Of a stretch of DNA of 21,267 bases, positions 1 to 9,033 are shown in pieces. Every line of letters starts with the position of its first letter. Position 1 is the first letter of the stretch. The DNA comes from Bacteroidota bacterium. Lineage in GTDB: Bacteria; Bacteroidota; Bacteroidia; Flavobacteriales; Flavobacteriaceae. The DNA lies in assembly GCA_023393485.1 (NCBI GenBank), contig JAEWLD010000231.1:1-21267 (forward strand), given 5' to 3'. A program made the translations under genes and the position numbers. The notes under the pieces were generated by a model that worked only from the letters and a program-made list of their open reading frames with translations, was not told the DNA's origin and ran no database searches.

Positions 1-162
1 GATCAATTCGGTTTTTTGAAGGTCTGACCAGTCGCCCCATTTGCGTTTTTCATTCTTTTCGAGTACGCTGAAACCCGTTGCTTTAAACCGGTAAACCTGC
101 GCAGAAGCCTGCAGCCCCGCTGCTAACATCACTACGATAATGAGAGTTTTCAATTTTGCCAT
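1..162 (-). CDS. Secreted protein of unknown function, N-terminal part
   Basis: The frame is open from an ATG at 162-160 to the left edge, giving 54 codons; the rest lies outside the window. The first ~22 residues form a standard Sec signal peptide: Met-Ala-Lys-Leu-Lys, then a hydrophobic stretch, ending at an Ala-Ser-Ala-Gln site as is usual in flavobacteria. The mature part begins Val-Tyr-Arg-Phe-Lys-Ala and contains a Lys/Glu-rich, Trp-containing stretch (KRKWGDWSDL). The start lies one base after the stop codon of the preceding nitronate monooxygenase-like gene, so the two are probably co-transcribed. I do not recognise the family. Export to the periplasm or outer surface is a confident reading; function is not. 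Confidence 0.7.
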   Translation of the reverse strand, partial: MAKLKTLIIVVMLAAGLQASAQVYRFKATGFSVLEKNEKRKWGDWSDLQKTELI

Positions 163-163
163 T

Positions 164-1105
164 TTAACCTAAATGAGTTACTTCGTTTTTGGCCTGCAAG
201 AACTCGGCCATTATGTCTTCGACGATTTGCGCCGCAGGTTTTATGTCGTGGATCAGCCCGGCAATCTGCCCGATCTCAAGTTCGCCTTCAACCAGATCGC
301 CTTCAAACATACCGCGTTTGGCGCGCGCCCTTCCGAGCAAGGTTTTTAGGTCGTCAATCGTCGGTGATTTCGCGTACAATTCCTGAATGTCATTGTAAAA
401 TTTGTTTTTGATCAGCCTGACCGGCGCCAGTTCCTTGAGTGTCAGGTGCGTGTCGCCTTCCTGCACTTTAACAATCAGTTCCTTGAAATTATTGTGTGAT
501 GACGATTCGTTCGACGCCGCGAAACGGCTTCCGAGCTGGACACCGTCGGCACCCAAAACCATAGCGGCCAGCATTCCGCGGCCAGTGGCGATACCGCCGG
601 CCGCAATCAACGGAATCGAGATTTGCCCGCGCACCATCGGAATCAATGTAAATGTAGTAGTTTCATCGCGGCCGTTGTGCCCGCCGGCTTCAAAACCTTC
701 GGCAACAACCGCATCGACTCCCGCTTCCTGCGCCTTGAGCGCGAACTTTGTGCTGCTGACCACATGGACAACCGTGATGCCTTTTTCTTTTAGAAATGCC
801 GTCCAGGTTTTCGGATTGCCGGCAGAGGTAAAGACGATTTTGACTCCTTCGTCGATGATGATGTTGATGATTTCTTCGATATTCGGATATAGCATCGGCA
901 CGTTGACGCCAAAGGGTTTGTCTGTTGCCTTTTTGCATTTTTGGATGTGCTCACGCAGTATTTCGGGATACATCGATCCGGCGCCGATAATTCCCAATCC
1001 GCCGGCGTTGCTGACTGCGCTCGCCAATTTGTACCCGCTGTTCCAGATCATTCCCGCCTGAACGATTGGATATTTGATTTTGAAAAGTTCGGTGATTTTG
1101 TTCAC
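164..1105 (-). CDS. Nitronate monooxygenase / FabK-like FMN-dependent oxidoreductase
   Basis: A 313-residue TIM-barrel flavoprotein of the 2-nitropropane dioxygenase (NMO) family. The N-terminus (KYPIVQAGM, residues 11-19) is the usual family start. The motif EGFEAGGHNG at 136-145 matches the flavin- and substrate-binding segment shared by NMOs and enoyl-ACP reductase II (FabK). AAGGI at 168-172 and GADGVQLGSRF at 186-196 are phosphate-binding strands for FMN. Family members oxidise alkyl nitronates, or reduce enoyl-ACP in the FabK branch; the sequence alone does not settle which. The start codon is GTG (1105-1103), and its first base is the last base of the TAG stop of the upstream protease gene, so translation is probably coupled. 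The next gene starts one base after its stop. Cytoplasmic; about full family length. Confidence 0.85.
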   Translation of the reverse strand: MNKITELFKIKYPIVQAGMIWNSGYKLASAVSNAGGLGIIGAGSMYPEILREHIQKCKKATDKPFGVNVPMLYPNIEEIINIIIDEGVKIVFTSAGNPKTWTAFLKEKGITVVHVVSSTKFALKAQEAGVDAVVAEGFEAGGHNGRDETTTFTLIPMVRGQISIPLIAAGGIATGRGMLAAMVLGADGVQLGSRFAASNESSSHNNFKELIVKVQEGDTHLTLKELAPVRLIKNKFYNDIQELYAKSPTIDDLKTLLGRARAKRGMFEGDLVEGELEIGQIAGLIHDIKPAAQIVEDIMAEFLQAKNEVTHLG

Positions 1106-2715
1106 TAGCCTTTGATGAGTTTACCGGTTTGTGTAGAATTTCCCGAAGTGATCTTGTAAAGATACAACCCGTTTGCAAGGTTTTCGATATTGACTGTATG
1201 CTGCTGCGCATCTACTTTCTGACGAGCGACGATTTGGCCGAGCGTATTGAAGAATGTCAACTGCGCCTCCGAAATGCTTTCGGGAACCGATACCGAAACA
1301 AAATTCAGCGCAGGATTCGGAAACACTACAAATTTTGCGGCCGCGGCGTTATCGACAGACAACACCGCGAGTTCCATAGCGTCAAAAAAGTTCGGAATAC
1401 CGTAACCCATTTCATCGGTCGGATTGGCATAAAAACTGGACGATTCCTTGATAACCTGGACAACCTGCGCGTTGGTCAACTGCGGAAAACCTTGCCAGAG
1501 AGACGCAACCATGCCGGCCATGATCGGCCCGGAAAATGACGTACCGCTCGCCGTTTGGATTTCGCCCGACGGATTTGAGATTACGGCTGCCTGGCCTTGC
1601 GCCATCACATCGGGCTTGACACGGCCGTCGGCAGTTGGCCCGATCGAGCTGAACGAAGCATACTAGGCAGAAGCATTAACCGCGCCAACAGTCAATACGT
1701 TCGCAGCATCCGCGGGCGTTGAAATAAAAGGATCAGCCGAATTTCCCGAATTTCCCGCAGAAACCACGACAACCATACCTCTCGAAAAAGCGATGTCGGC
1801 GCCGCGCGCGATAAATGAGGTCTGGCCGTCCATATTTTCATATGTATAACTGTAATTCGGGTTGTCATAGCCAAAATAGCCGAGTGATGTATTGATCACG
1901 TCAACGCCAAGACTATCAGCCATTTCAGCGGCTTCAACCCAGTAAGATTCCTCAACCGGATTTTCCTGCGGCGCGTCTTCGGTGATAAAAAGGTAATATG
2001 AGGCGTCGGGCGCTGTACCTACGAGCTGATCGACCGTATAACCGCCCATCGTTGACAACACCATTGTGCCATGCGAACTGCGAGTGTAAACGTTCTCGAT
2101 TCGGTCAACAAAATTATAGCCGCCGAGGATTTTGTTGTTGTCGCGAAGGCGTTGGAAGGGCTGTGCGACATCGACTCCGGGAAAACCGGCATCGAGCACA
2201 GCGATTATTTTGTCTGAGCCTGTATAGCCTTGTTGGTGGACATATTCACCGCTAAGCATCCCGATCTGGTTAGCCGAATTTCCGTAAGGGAAATCTTCTG
2301 CCGTTTCGAGGGTTTTCGACGTTGCATTTGCCCGCTGTGGACGCGGTTTTCCGGCTTCGTTGAGCGACGTGTCTGCGAATTGGACGTGATCCACAAATGA
2401 CAGATTGCCAAGCGATGAGACGTCGGGCTGCGAACCGCGAACGTGAATCGCATTGAGCCATTTGGATTTGGCCAGGACCTGTACGGTTCCGAGCGCCGCA
2501 ATTTGGTCAATATACGCCTGATGGATCGGCACGTCGGTCTGGTCAACGGCAATGCCTTGAGCCGCCCTACGGTCAAGAGCGCGTTGTGACAACATCGTCA
2601 ACGGGCTGGCCAAATAAGAATCGGTGTCGGGCTTATCGGTAAAATATACCCATGCGTCCTCTTGCGCGTAGCCAAAGGCCGAAACCAGAAGCATTATCAG
2701 TATCGATTTTTTCAT
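1105..2715 (-). pseudogene. Subtilisin-like serine protease (S8) with T9SS sorting domain, broken by in-frame TAG
   Basis: One continuous reading frame of 537 codons interrupted only by a TAG at 1665-1663 (codon 351). Before it lie a signal peptide (residues 1-18), a prodomain-like region, the catalytic Asp in AVLDAGF (Asp175), His in SSHGTM (His215) and the oxyanion Asn in SAGNSG (Asn322). After it, in the same frame, come VKPDV, the catalytic Ser in GTSFSGP (Ser393) and a C-terminal T9SS type A sorting domain (FVVFPNP, ending GLYLYKITSG...GKLIKG). A product stopping at 351 would lack the catalytic Ser and the secretion signal, so it should be inactive and retained. There is no frameshift and no other lesion that I can see, so this is a very recent mutation, a sequencing error, or a readthrough site. 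Family role: a surface or secreted peptidase exported by T9SS. The downstream NMO-like gene overlaps its stop by one base. Confidence 0.88.
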
Positions 2716-2717
2716 GA

Positions 2718-2921
2718 TCTTCGAAAATTATCCAAAGCTACAAAAATTGTCGGAAGGATAAGCTACAAGCCGGACAGTTTGCGTCTGTCGTTTACAAACC
2801 GTTCAAAACGGACTGGCGAAAAGTCGGGAAACTTAATTTTGGACAGCCAACAGCGTTAAAAGCGTTGGAAAACCAATTTGAGCAGATCACCACTTTGGGA
2901 AAATATGCGGGTTTACAGTAA
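2718..2921 (+). pseudogene. Orphan 3' end of an unidentified gene
   Basis: In the plus strand a frame with no stop runs from 2718 (just after a TGA at 2715-2717) to a TAA at 2919-2921. From about 2754 its translation looks like real protein: YKPFKTDWRKVGKLNFG, then LENQFEQITTLGKYAGLQ and stop, with GC-rich codons like those of neighbouring genes. There is no ATG or GTG in the frame and the only TTG is near its end, so no intact gene can be made. It is best read as the last ~55 codons of a gene whose 5' part was lost by deletion, with the break near the present protease promoter. I do not recognise the family. It lies opposite to the flanking mnmA and protease genes, within the 329-bp gap 2716-3044. 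Confidence 0.5.
2733..2740 (-). promoter_or_regulatory. Putative -7 box (TAGCTTTG) for the protease operon
   Basis: On the minus strand, TAGCTTTG matches the Bacteroidota -7 consensus TAnnTTTG exactly. It ends 17 bases before the protease ATG, which would give a leader of roughly a dozen bases. I see no convincing TTTG -33 box at the expected 19-20 base spacing, so confidence is limited. Confidence 0.35.
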
Positions 2922-2999
2922 TCGGCAGGTTTTATTTTTTGTTACGGGAAACACTCGCTCCTTCCCTGAAGGTAAAATACAAATTCACAATTAAGGCTT

Positions 3000-3029
3000 A
3001 TTACTGGAAACCCACAGTAATTACCAATT
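3000..3029 (+). terminator. Weak hairpin, possible terminator of the orphan 3' end
   Basis: ATTACTG (3000-3006) and CAGTAAT (3015-3021) form a perfect 7-bp stem with an 8-base loop, followed on the plus strand by a T-rich run starting near 3028. The stem is AT-rich and the gap to the T-run is long, so termination is uncertain. It lies about 80 bases after the stop of the orphan 3' end and 24 bases beyond the mnmA stop on the other strand. Confidence 0.3.
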
Positions 3030-3044
3030 TTTTCTCTCGACATG

Positions 3045-4232
3045 TCATTTGGAAATTACGCCTGAGCCAATCAATTCATCGCCGACATACCAAGCGGCGA
3101 ATTGCCCTTCGGTAATGGCCGATTGAGGGTTTTCGAACGATATGTACATCCCGTCGTCAAAGCGGTGCAATGTCGCCTTTTGCAATGGTTGGCGATAACG
3201 GATTCGCGCCATCACGTCCATGGTTTGCCCCGGAAGCAGCGTCAGGTCTTCGCGCACCCAATGGATTTCATCTTTTCCGATAAACAGCGCTTTGCGAAAC
3301 AATCCCGGATGTGTGTTGCTTTTTCCGGTATAGATTGCATTGGTTTTGACGTCGGTCGCGATGATGAACAAAGGTTCGCCTGTGCCGCCGACATTCAAAC
3401 CTTTGCGCTGTCCGTTCGTAAAATAATGCGCGCCCTGGTGTTTTCCTACAACCTTGCCCATTTCGGGCGAATATGTGTAACCTGCGGCCTGATGTGCCAG
3501 AGCATCCTCGGCATTGGAATACGCCTGGCCGTTGCCGTACACCGGATTATCACGGTCGATTTCGTAAATGATGCCCTCTTTAGGCTGGAGTTTTTGCTGC
3601 AAGAATTCGGGCAGCCGGACTTTGCCGATAAAACATAAACCTTGCGAATCTTTTTTCTCGGCGGTAACCAACTCCATTTGTGCGGCGATTTCGCGGACTT
3701 CCGGCTTGGTCAATTCCCCGATCGGGAACAACGCTTTTGCCAATTGCTCTTGCGAAAGCTGGCACAAAAAGTAAGATTGGTCTTTGTTTTTATCGACACC
3801 CGAAAGTAACTGGTAAACAGGGCTGCCATCTATCTCAATCTCGGCTTTTCGGCAATAATGTCCGGTCGCGACGTAATCTGCGCCGAGCGACAGCGCAATT
3901 TTCATGAAGACATCGAACTTGATTTCACGGTTGCAGAGTACATCGGGATTTGGCGTACGTCCTTTTTCGTATTCGGCAAACATATAGTCGACGATGCGTT
4001 CTTTGTATTCTTCGCTGAGATCGACGGTTTGGAACGGAATGCCGAGCTTTTCCGCAACAAGAAGCGCGTCATTGGAATCTTCGAGCCACGGGCATTCGTT
4101 TGAAATCGTCACCGAATCATCGTGCCAATTCTTCATAAACAAACCAATGACCTCGTAACCTTGTTGCTGTAGCAAGTACGCCGCCACACTCGAATCAACG
4201 CCTCCTGAAAGTCCGACTACTACTCTTTTCAT
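3045..4232 (-). CDS. mnmA: tRNA-specific 2-thiouridylase MnmA
   Basis: This enzyme places sulfur on C2 of the wobble uridine (U34) of tRNA-Lys, -Glu and -Gln, using ATP to adenylate the base and a persulfide sulfur. The 395-residue product has the PP-loop SGGVDSS at 9-15, the catalytic Cys100 in [12 protein letters not shown] and the second Cys200 in [14 protein letters not shown] follows near 151-156, with a C-terminal beta-barrel region. An insertion before GYTYSPEMG fits the Bacteroidota form. I chose the ATG at 4232 ([11 protein letters not shown]) over one 7 codons upstream because it gives the standard MnmA N-terminus; the longer form would start MQPHFFR. It lies 36 bases after the MORN-repeat gene in the same direction and is probably co-transcribed with it. 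Cytoplasmic. Confidence 0.97.
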   Translation of the reverse strand: MKRVVVGLSGGVDSSVAAYLLQQQGYEVIGLFMKNWHDDSVTISNECPWLEDSNDALLVAEKLGIPFQTVDLSEEYKERIVDYMFAEYEKGRTPNPDVLCNREIKFDVFMKIALSLGADYVATGHYCRKAEIEIDGSPVYQLLSGVDKNKDQSYFLCQLSQEQLAKALFPIGELTKPEVREIAAQMELVTAEKKDSQGLCFIGKVRLPEFLQQKLQPKEGIIYEIDRDNPVYGNGQAYSNAEDALAHQAAGYTYSPEMGKVVGKHQGAHYFTNGQRKGLNVGGTGEPLFIIATDVKTNAIYTGKSNTHPGLFRKALFIGKDEIHWVREDLTLLPGQTMDVMARIRYRQPLQKATLHRFDDGMYISFENPQSAITEGQFAAWYVGDELIGSGVISK

Positions 4233-4268
4233 CCTAAAAAAATGAGGCTGCAAAATTACGACTTATTT

Positions 4269-4976
4269 TTAATATCCTTCTTTGGGCTGGGTAGTCTTTG
4301 CAAACTTGCGCGTCAGTGGATATTTTTCTTTCTTTTTGAGCTTGCCGCCTTCGTAGAATTCCCAGATGCCCTTTTTAAGTCCGTTGACATATGGGCCTTT
4401 TGAGACGATGTTTCCATCAGAATCCCGATAAATCGCGATGCCTTCTGGCTGCCCGTTTTTATAAGTGACTTCTTCGAGCACTATTCCTTTTTCAGTGTAT
4501 TTTTTGTAAGCGCCTTCGCGGATACCGTTCACATAGTTTTCTTCCTCCGCGATTTTACCGCTTTTATAGTAGACTTTGCGGCTGCCGTCGAGCTTTCCGG
4601 CTTTGTAATTTTCGACGCTCATTACTGCAGGAGATGCTTCGTGATAGTATTTCCACTCGCCTTCATATAGTTTGTTGACAACATTGCCTTCGCTGACTTT
4701 ATTCTTTTTCGGATCAAAAAAAATAGTATAGGCAGAACCGCTGCCTTTAGAAAAATCGCGCGTCGCGACCACGGTGTGCGCTTTTGTATCGTCGTAAAAG
4801 ATGAAAACGCCGGTTTCCCTGCCATGGTCAAATGTGCCTTCATATTTGACGCGTTTTGATTCATCGAAATAACCTTTCCACGGGCCGTGCTTTTTGCCTG
4901 TGGCATCGAGCTGGTTTTCCTGGGCAAAAGCTATCGCCGAAAGCATTAATGCAAAGAAGAAAATGGTTTTTTTCAT
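4269..4976 (-). CDS. Secreted MORN-repeat (YwqK-like) protein
   Basis: A 235-residue protein with a clear Sec signal peptide (MKKTIFFFALMLSAIAFAQ) and at least seven MORN-type repeats of ~22 residues. Typical repeat cores are HGPWKGYF, REGAYKKY, YEGEWKYYHE, PEGIAIYRDSDG and KKGIWEFYEGGK. Such proteins are often labelled 'YwqK-family antitoxin' in annotation pipelines. With a signal peptide and no partner toxin nearby, I would not infer a toxin-antitoxin role. MORN repeats fold as a long beta sheet used for binding surfaces or membranes; the partner here is unknown. It begins downstream of the yidC terminator and the palindrome pair, so it probably has its own promoter (see 5096-5103), and it leads into mnmA. 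Confidence 0.85.
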   Translation of the reverse strand: MKKTIFFFALMLSAIAFAQENQLDATGKKHGPWKGYFDESKRVKYEGTFDHGRETGVFIFYDDTKAHTVVATRDFSKGSGSAYTIFFDPKKNKVSEGNVVNKLYEGEWKYYHEASPAVMSVENYKAGKLDGSRKVYYKSGKIAEEENYVNGIREGAYKKYTEKGIVLEEVTYKNGQPEGIAIYRDSDGNIVSKGPYVNGLKKGIWEFYEGGKLKKKEKYPLTRKFAKTTQPKEGY

Positions 4977-5023
4977 TTTCGGTTTTTGTTTGATAACTGT
5001 GTTGGTGGTCTTTTATTGTTTGT

Positions 5024-5046
5024 GACTCTGAACTTGGTTCAGAGTC
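5024..5046. repeat. Perfect palindrome 1 (10-bp arms, TTG centre)
   Basis: GACTCTGAAC (5024-5033), spacer TTG, GTTCAGAGTC (5037-5046): a perfect 10-bp inverted repeat. A second copy lies 47 bp away. The form resembles REP-type dispersed palindromes built around CTGAAC/GTTCAG in many bacterial genomes. It also has the shape of a dimer-binding operator. Confidence 0.8.
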
Positions 5047-5070
5047 TGTTTGAATGATTCGGCTTCAATA

Positions 5071-5093
5071 GACTCTGAACCAAGTTCAGAGTC
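5071..5093. repeat. Perfect palindrome 2 (same arms, CAA centre)
   Basis: GACTCTGAAC (5071-5080), spacer CAA, GTTCAGAGTC (5084-5093). The arms are identical to palindrome 1 and the 3-base centre is its reverse complement, so the two 23-mers are exact reverse complements of each other around a 24-base spacer. It touches the putative -7 box at 5096-5103 on its right. Confidence 0.8.
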
Positions 5094-5095
5094 TG

Positions 5096-5103
5096 CAAAT
5101 ATA
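5096..5103 (-). promoter_or_regulatory. Putative -7 box (TATATTTG) for the MORN-mnmA unit
   Basis: The minus strand reads TATATTTG, an exact TAnnTTTG match, between the yidC terminator and the MORN gene. Transcription would begin near palindrome 2, placing it at the start site and palindrome 1 in the leader. No good -33 TTTG is seen at the usual spacing. Confidence 0.35.
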
Positions 5104-5139
5104 TCCCCTCAAATCAAAACAGACTCCCAACAAAATTCT

Positions 5140-5166
5140 AAAAAAAAGCACCCCGAAGAGTGCTTT
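5140..5166 (-). terminator. Rho-independent terminator of yidC
   Basis: On the minus strand, AAAGCACTC (5166-5158) pairs with GGGTGCTTT (5153-5145, one G-U pair) around a TTCG tetraloop, followed by a run of 8 T (5147-5140) that overlaps the distal arm. It starts 3 bases beyond the yidC stop codon. Stem, stable C(UUCG)G loop and U-tract make this a textbook intrinsic terminator. Confidence 0.92.
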
Positions 5167-5169
5167 CAA

Positions 5170-7068
5170 TCATTTCTTTTTCTGAGCGGCTTTCTGTGCT
5201 TCGGCCTGCTGCATCATTTCCTGCATTTTTTGCTGGAATTTGCTTTGCTTTTTCGGCTTGAGCTTGTTTTCCTGGATTTGCGCGTGGATTTTCTTTTCAT
5301 CGACCACATATTTCTTGATGACGACCATGATGGCGATTGTCACAAGGTTTGAAATGAAGTTGTACAAACTCAATCCCGATCCGTAATTATTAAAGAACAT
5401 CAACATCATGATCGGCGAAAGATAGATCATAACCTTCATGATTTTTGACATATCAGGCATACCTTCCTGCGGCGGCTGCGCCATGGCCTGGTCACCGGTG
5501 GTCATTCTCATATAAAAGAAAATCGCAACCGCGGCCAATATCGGGAACAGTGAGACGTGATTGCCATAAACCGGAATCGTAAACGGCAATTGATAAATCG
5601 CATCAAACGCCGACAAGTCGTCCGCCCAAAGGAAACTCTTCTGGCGCAATTCAATAGCCGATGGGAAAAACTGAAATGAAGCATACATAAACGGCAACTG
5701 GATCAGCGCCGGAATGCAGCCCGCCATAGGATTCACGCCTGCCTTGGAATACAATGACATCGTTTCCTGCTGGCGTTTCATCGGATCTTTTTTAAACTTC
5801 TCGTTGATTTCGGCCATTTCGGGACGCAAAACCTTCATCTTAGCCTGTGAGAGGAATGATTTATAGGTAATCGGCGACATCAAAAGCTTGATCAACAACG
5901 TAAAGATGATAATCGCGATACCATAAGCAAGGTGCGAGCTGATAAACCCAAACACCGGAATAAAAATCCAGCGGTTGATCCATCCAAAAATACCCCAGCC
6001 CAAACTGATTATGCGTTCAAGATTTCGGTTATAATCTTTTAAAATATGGTAGTCGGTCGGGCCGTAATACCAATTCATTTTGTAGTCGAGTTCGCCACCG
6101 GTAAATGCAAGCGGTGCGGTTATCCTCATTTCCTTGGTGAATGTGCTGTCGTGTTTTTCGGCACGCGTCAAATCATTTGAATAAAGCCGGGCCGATTCAA
6201 GCGGTTTGTCGAGCAATAAAATCGACGCGAAGAAATGCTGCTTGAAAGCTACGAATGTAAGTTTATCAACATTTTCCTCCTTGTTGCTGCCGGCCGAAAC
6301 ATAGTCGTGCCTTCCGTCCTCATATTCGTAGTTGATCTCTGTATAACGGTTTTCGTAAGAAATACTCTTCTCATTCCGAAACGTTTTCATGCCCCATTCC
6401 AATTCGGTCGGCGACGACGTGTTGAGCACTTTGGCAAGCCCTTGCGAACGGATACTGAAATCAAGCATGTAATTCTCAGGTTTCAGCACATATTTATATT
6501 CAAGAAATTCGTTTGGACCTGCCTTGAGACGCATCGTCAAAATCTGGTCTTCGCCTGATTTGGTCAATGTCGGCTCAAAATACATGTTTTTTGTATCGAG
6601 CGTCCGGTTGTCATTGGTCTTGAGCTTAAGGTTTAGCTCGGCATTGTTTTTATTGACCAATTCAACCAGCTTGCCCGAACCTTTTTCGAACTTGGTGAAT
6701 TGCTTGAGCGTGGCCTCCGAAATATAGCCGCCTCTATTGGCGATCTTCAATGTGATCAGGCCGTTTTCGAGAACCGTAAAATCTTCTTTCGCCGATGCAA
6801 GCGTACCCGAATATGCAAATGCACCAAGTGATGCCTGGAGTTTTTGCATTTGTGCGGCGTTGGCAGTGCCAACGGTATCGGCCGATGTCATCGCGCTTTC
6901 AACGCTCGCCTTTTCAACTTTTTGGTTGTCTACTTTTTCCTTTTTGGCTTTTTCGGCTGCAGCTTTCTTTTCATCAGGCGCATTGTTTGTCATAAAGAAC
7001 ATGACAATCGCGAAGATTAAAATGAATCCGATAATCGAATTCCTGTCAAATTTTTTTGGTTCTTCCAT
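5170..7068 (-). CDS. yidC: Membrane protein insertase YidC
   Basis: YidC/Oxa1-family insertase that places proteins into the inner membrane, alone or with SecYEG. The 632-residue length fits the Bacteroidota form. The first TM is at about 11-27 (NSIIGFILIFAIVMFF). A large periplasmic beta domain follows (about 60-360), then the conserved membrane core: a TM at ~385-400 ending LLIKLLMSPITYKSF, the cytoplasmic hairpin (KMKVLRPEMAEINEKFKKDP), AGVNPMAGCIPALIQLPFMYASFQFFP, and two further TMs. The very basic C-terminal tail (KKK-rich) is typical of ribosome contact. It lies 100 bp after pyrG in the same direction with an octamer hairpin between them, and no obvious promoter is seen in that gap. 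It ends at a strong terminator. Confidence 0.97.
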   Translation of the reverse strand: MEEPKKFDRNSIIGFILIFAIVMFFMTNNAPDEKKAAAEKAKKEKVDNQKVEKASVESAMTSADTVGTANAAQMQKLQASLGAFAYSGTLASAKEDFTVLENGLITLKIANRGGYISEATLKQFTKFEKGSGKLVELVNKNNAELNLKLKTNDNRTLDTKNMYFEPTLTKSGEDQILTMRLKAGPNEFLEYKYVLKPENYMLDFSIRSQGLAKVLNTSSPTELEWGMKTFRNEKSISYENRYTEINYEYEDGRHDYVSAGSNKEENVDKLTFVAFKQHFFASILLLDKPLESARLYSNDLTRAEKHDSTFTKEMRITAPLAFTGGELDYKMNWYYGPTDYHILKDYNRNLERIISLGWGIFGWINRWIFIPVFGFISSHLAYGIAIIIFTLLIKLLMSPITYKSFLSQAKMKVLRPEMAEINEKFKKDPMKRQQETMSLYSKAGVNPMAGCIPALIQLPFMYASFQFFPSAIELRQKSFLWADDLSAFDAIYQLPFTIPVYGNHVSLFPILAAVAIFFYMRMTTGDQAMAQPPQEGMPDMSKIMKVMIYLSPIMMLMFFNNYGSGLSLYNFISNLVTIAIMVVIKKYVVDEKKIHAQIQENKLKPKKQSKFQQKMQEMMQQAEAQKAAQKKK

Positions 7069-7080
7069 TTACTTTATTTT

Positions 7081-7166
7081 GTCTTAAAGTCTTAAGGTCT
7101 TAAAGTCATAAAAGCTGGTAAGTCGTCGCTGGCCTTTATGACCTTATGACTTTACGACTTTATGAC
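7081..7166. repeat. Facing octamer arrays (GTCWTAAR x4 / inverted x4)
   Basis: Left array: four octamers in the plus sense (7081-7112), GTCTTAAA, GTCTTAAG, GTCTTAAA, GTCATAAA. A 22-base centre (7113-7134) follows. Right array: four octamers of the inverted sense (7135-7166), TTTATGAC, CTTATGAC, TTTACGAC, TTTATGAC. The arms match at 27 of 32 positions when folded, with mismatches mostly at the fourth base of the unit. The structure fills nearly all of the pyrG-yidC gap and begins 2 bases after the pyrG stop. In RNA it would be a long AU-rich hairpin between the two coding regions. Confidence 0.85.
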
Positions 7167-7168
7167 GA

Positions 7169-8833
<1,665 letters not shown>

Positions 8834-8839
8834 TTATAA

Positions 8840-8871
8840 TTTGAGAATTTGGAAATTTGAAAATTTGAAAA
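8840..8871. repeat. Octamer array TTTGRAAA, four units, left arm
   Basis: Four tandem octamers: TTTGAGAA, TTTGGAAA, TTTGAAAA, TTTGAAAA. The inverted counterpart is at 9002-9033 with 130 bp between. It sits directly upstream of the putative pyrG -7 box. Confidence 0.85.
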
Positions 8872-8889
8872 TGAAATGTTTTCCGAAAC

Positions 8890-8920
8890 CTTAACAATAT
8901 GCTTTTTTGCATCGGTTAAG
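8890..8920. other. Hairpin inside the array-bounded core
   Basis: CTTAAC (8890-8895) pairs with GTTAAG (8915-8920), and ATGC (8899-8902) with GCAT (8909-8912), around a T6 loop, with a small internal loop of 3 and 2 bases. It lies in the 130-bp core between the two TTTGRAAA arrays. I see no gene in that core. Confidence 0.4.
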
Positions 8921-9001
8921 TCAAAACTCAAAATATAAACACCACTGTTTTGATGCTGATTGTCGAAATAACACCTTATACACCCAGATAGAGAAAGCGG
9001 A

Positions 9002-9033
9002 TTTCCAAATTTCCAAATTTTCAAATTTTCAAA
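9002..9033. repeat. Octamer array TTTYCAAA, four units, right arm
   Basis: Four tandem octamers, TTTCCAAA, TTTCCAAA, TTTTCAAA, TTTTCAAA, are the inverted form of the array at 8840-8871. The array enters the 3' end of the DUF3820 gene, supplying its last few codons and its stop (9023-9021). Confidence 0.85.

Noticed and set aside
402..1061. Plus-strand 219-codon frame opposite the nitronate monooxygenase-like gene, and similar frames opposite mnmA and pyrG
   Set aside because: Shadows of strongly supported minus-strand genes; their translations show no motifs.
2662..2859. 65-codon plus-strand frame across the protease start
   Set aside because: It overlaps the protease signal peptide region antisense, and the neighbouring frame ending at 2921 is the one that looks like protein.
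4269..4976. Toxin-antitoxin antitoxin, as YwqK-like proteins are often labelled
   Set aside because: A signal peptide directs it out of the cytoplasm and no toxin gene lies beside it.
5024..5093. LexA/SOS boxes (GAAC...GTTC)
   Set aside because: The spacing in both palindromes is GAAC-N3-GTTC and the symmetry extends to 10 bp per arm, unlike the GAAC-N4-GTTC form.
7081..7166. CRISPR array
   Set aside because: Units are 8 bp with no spacers and occur in two opposed orientations.
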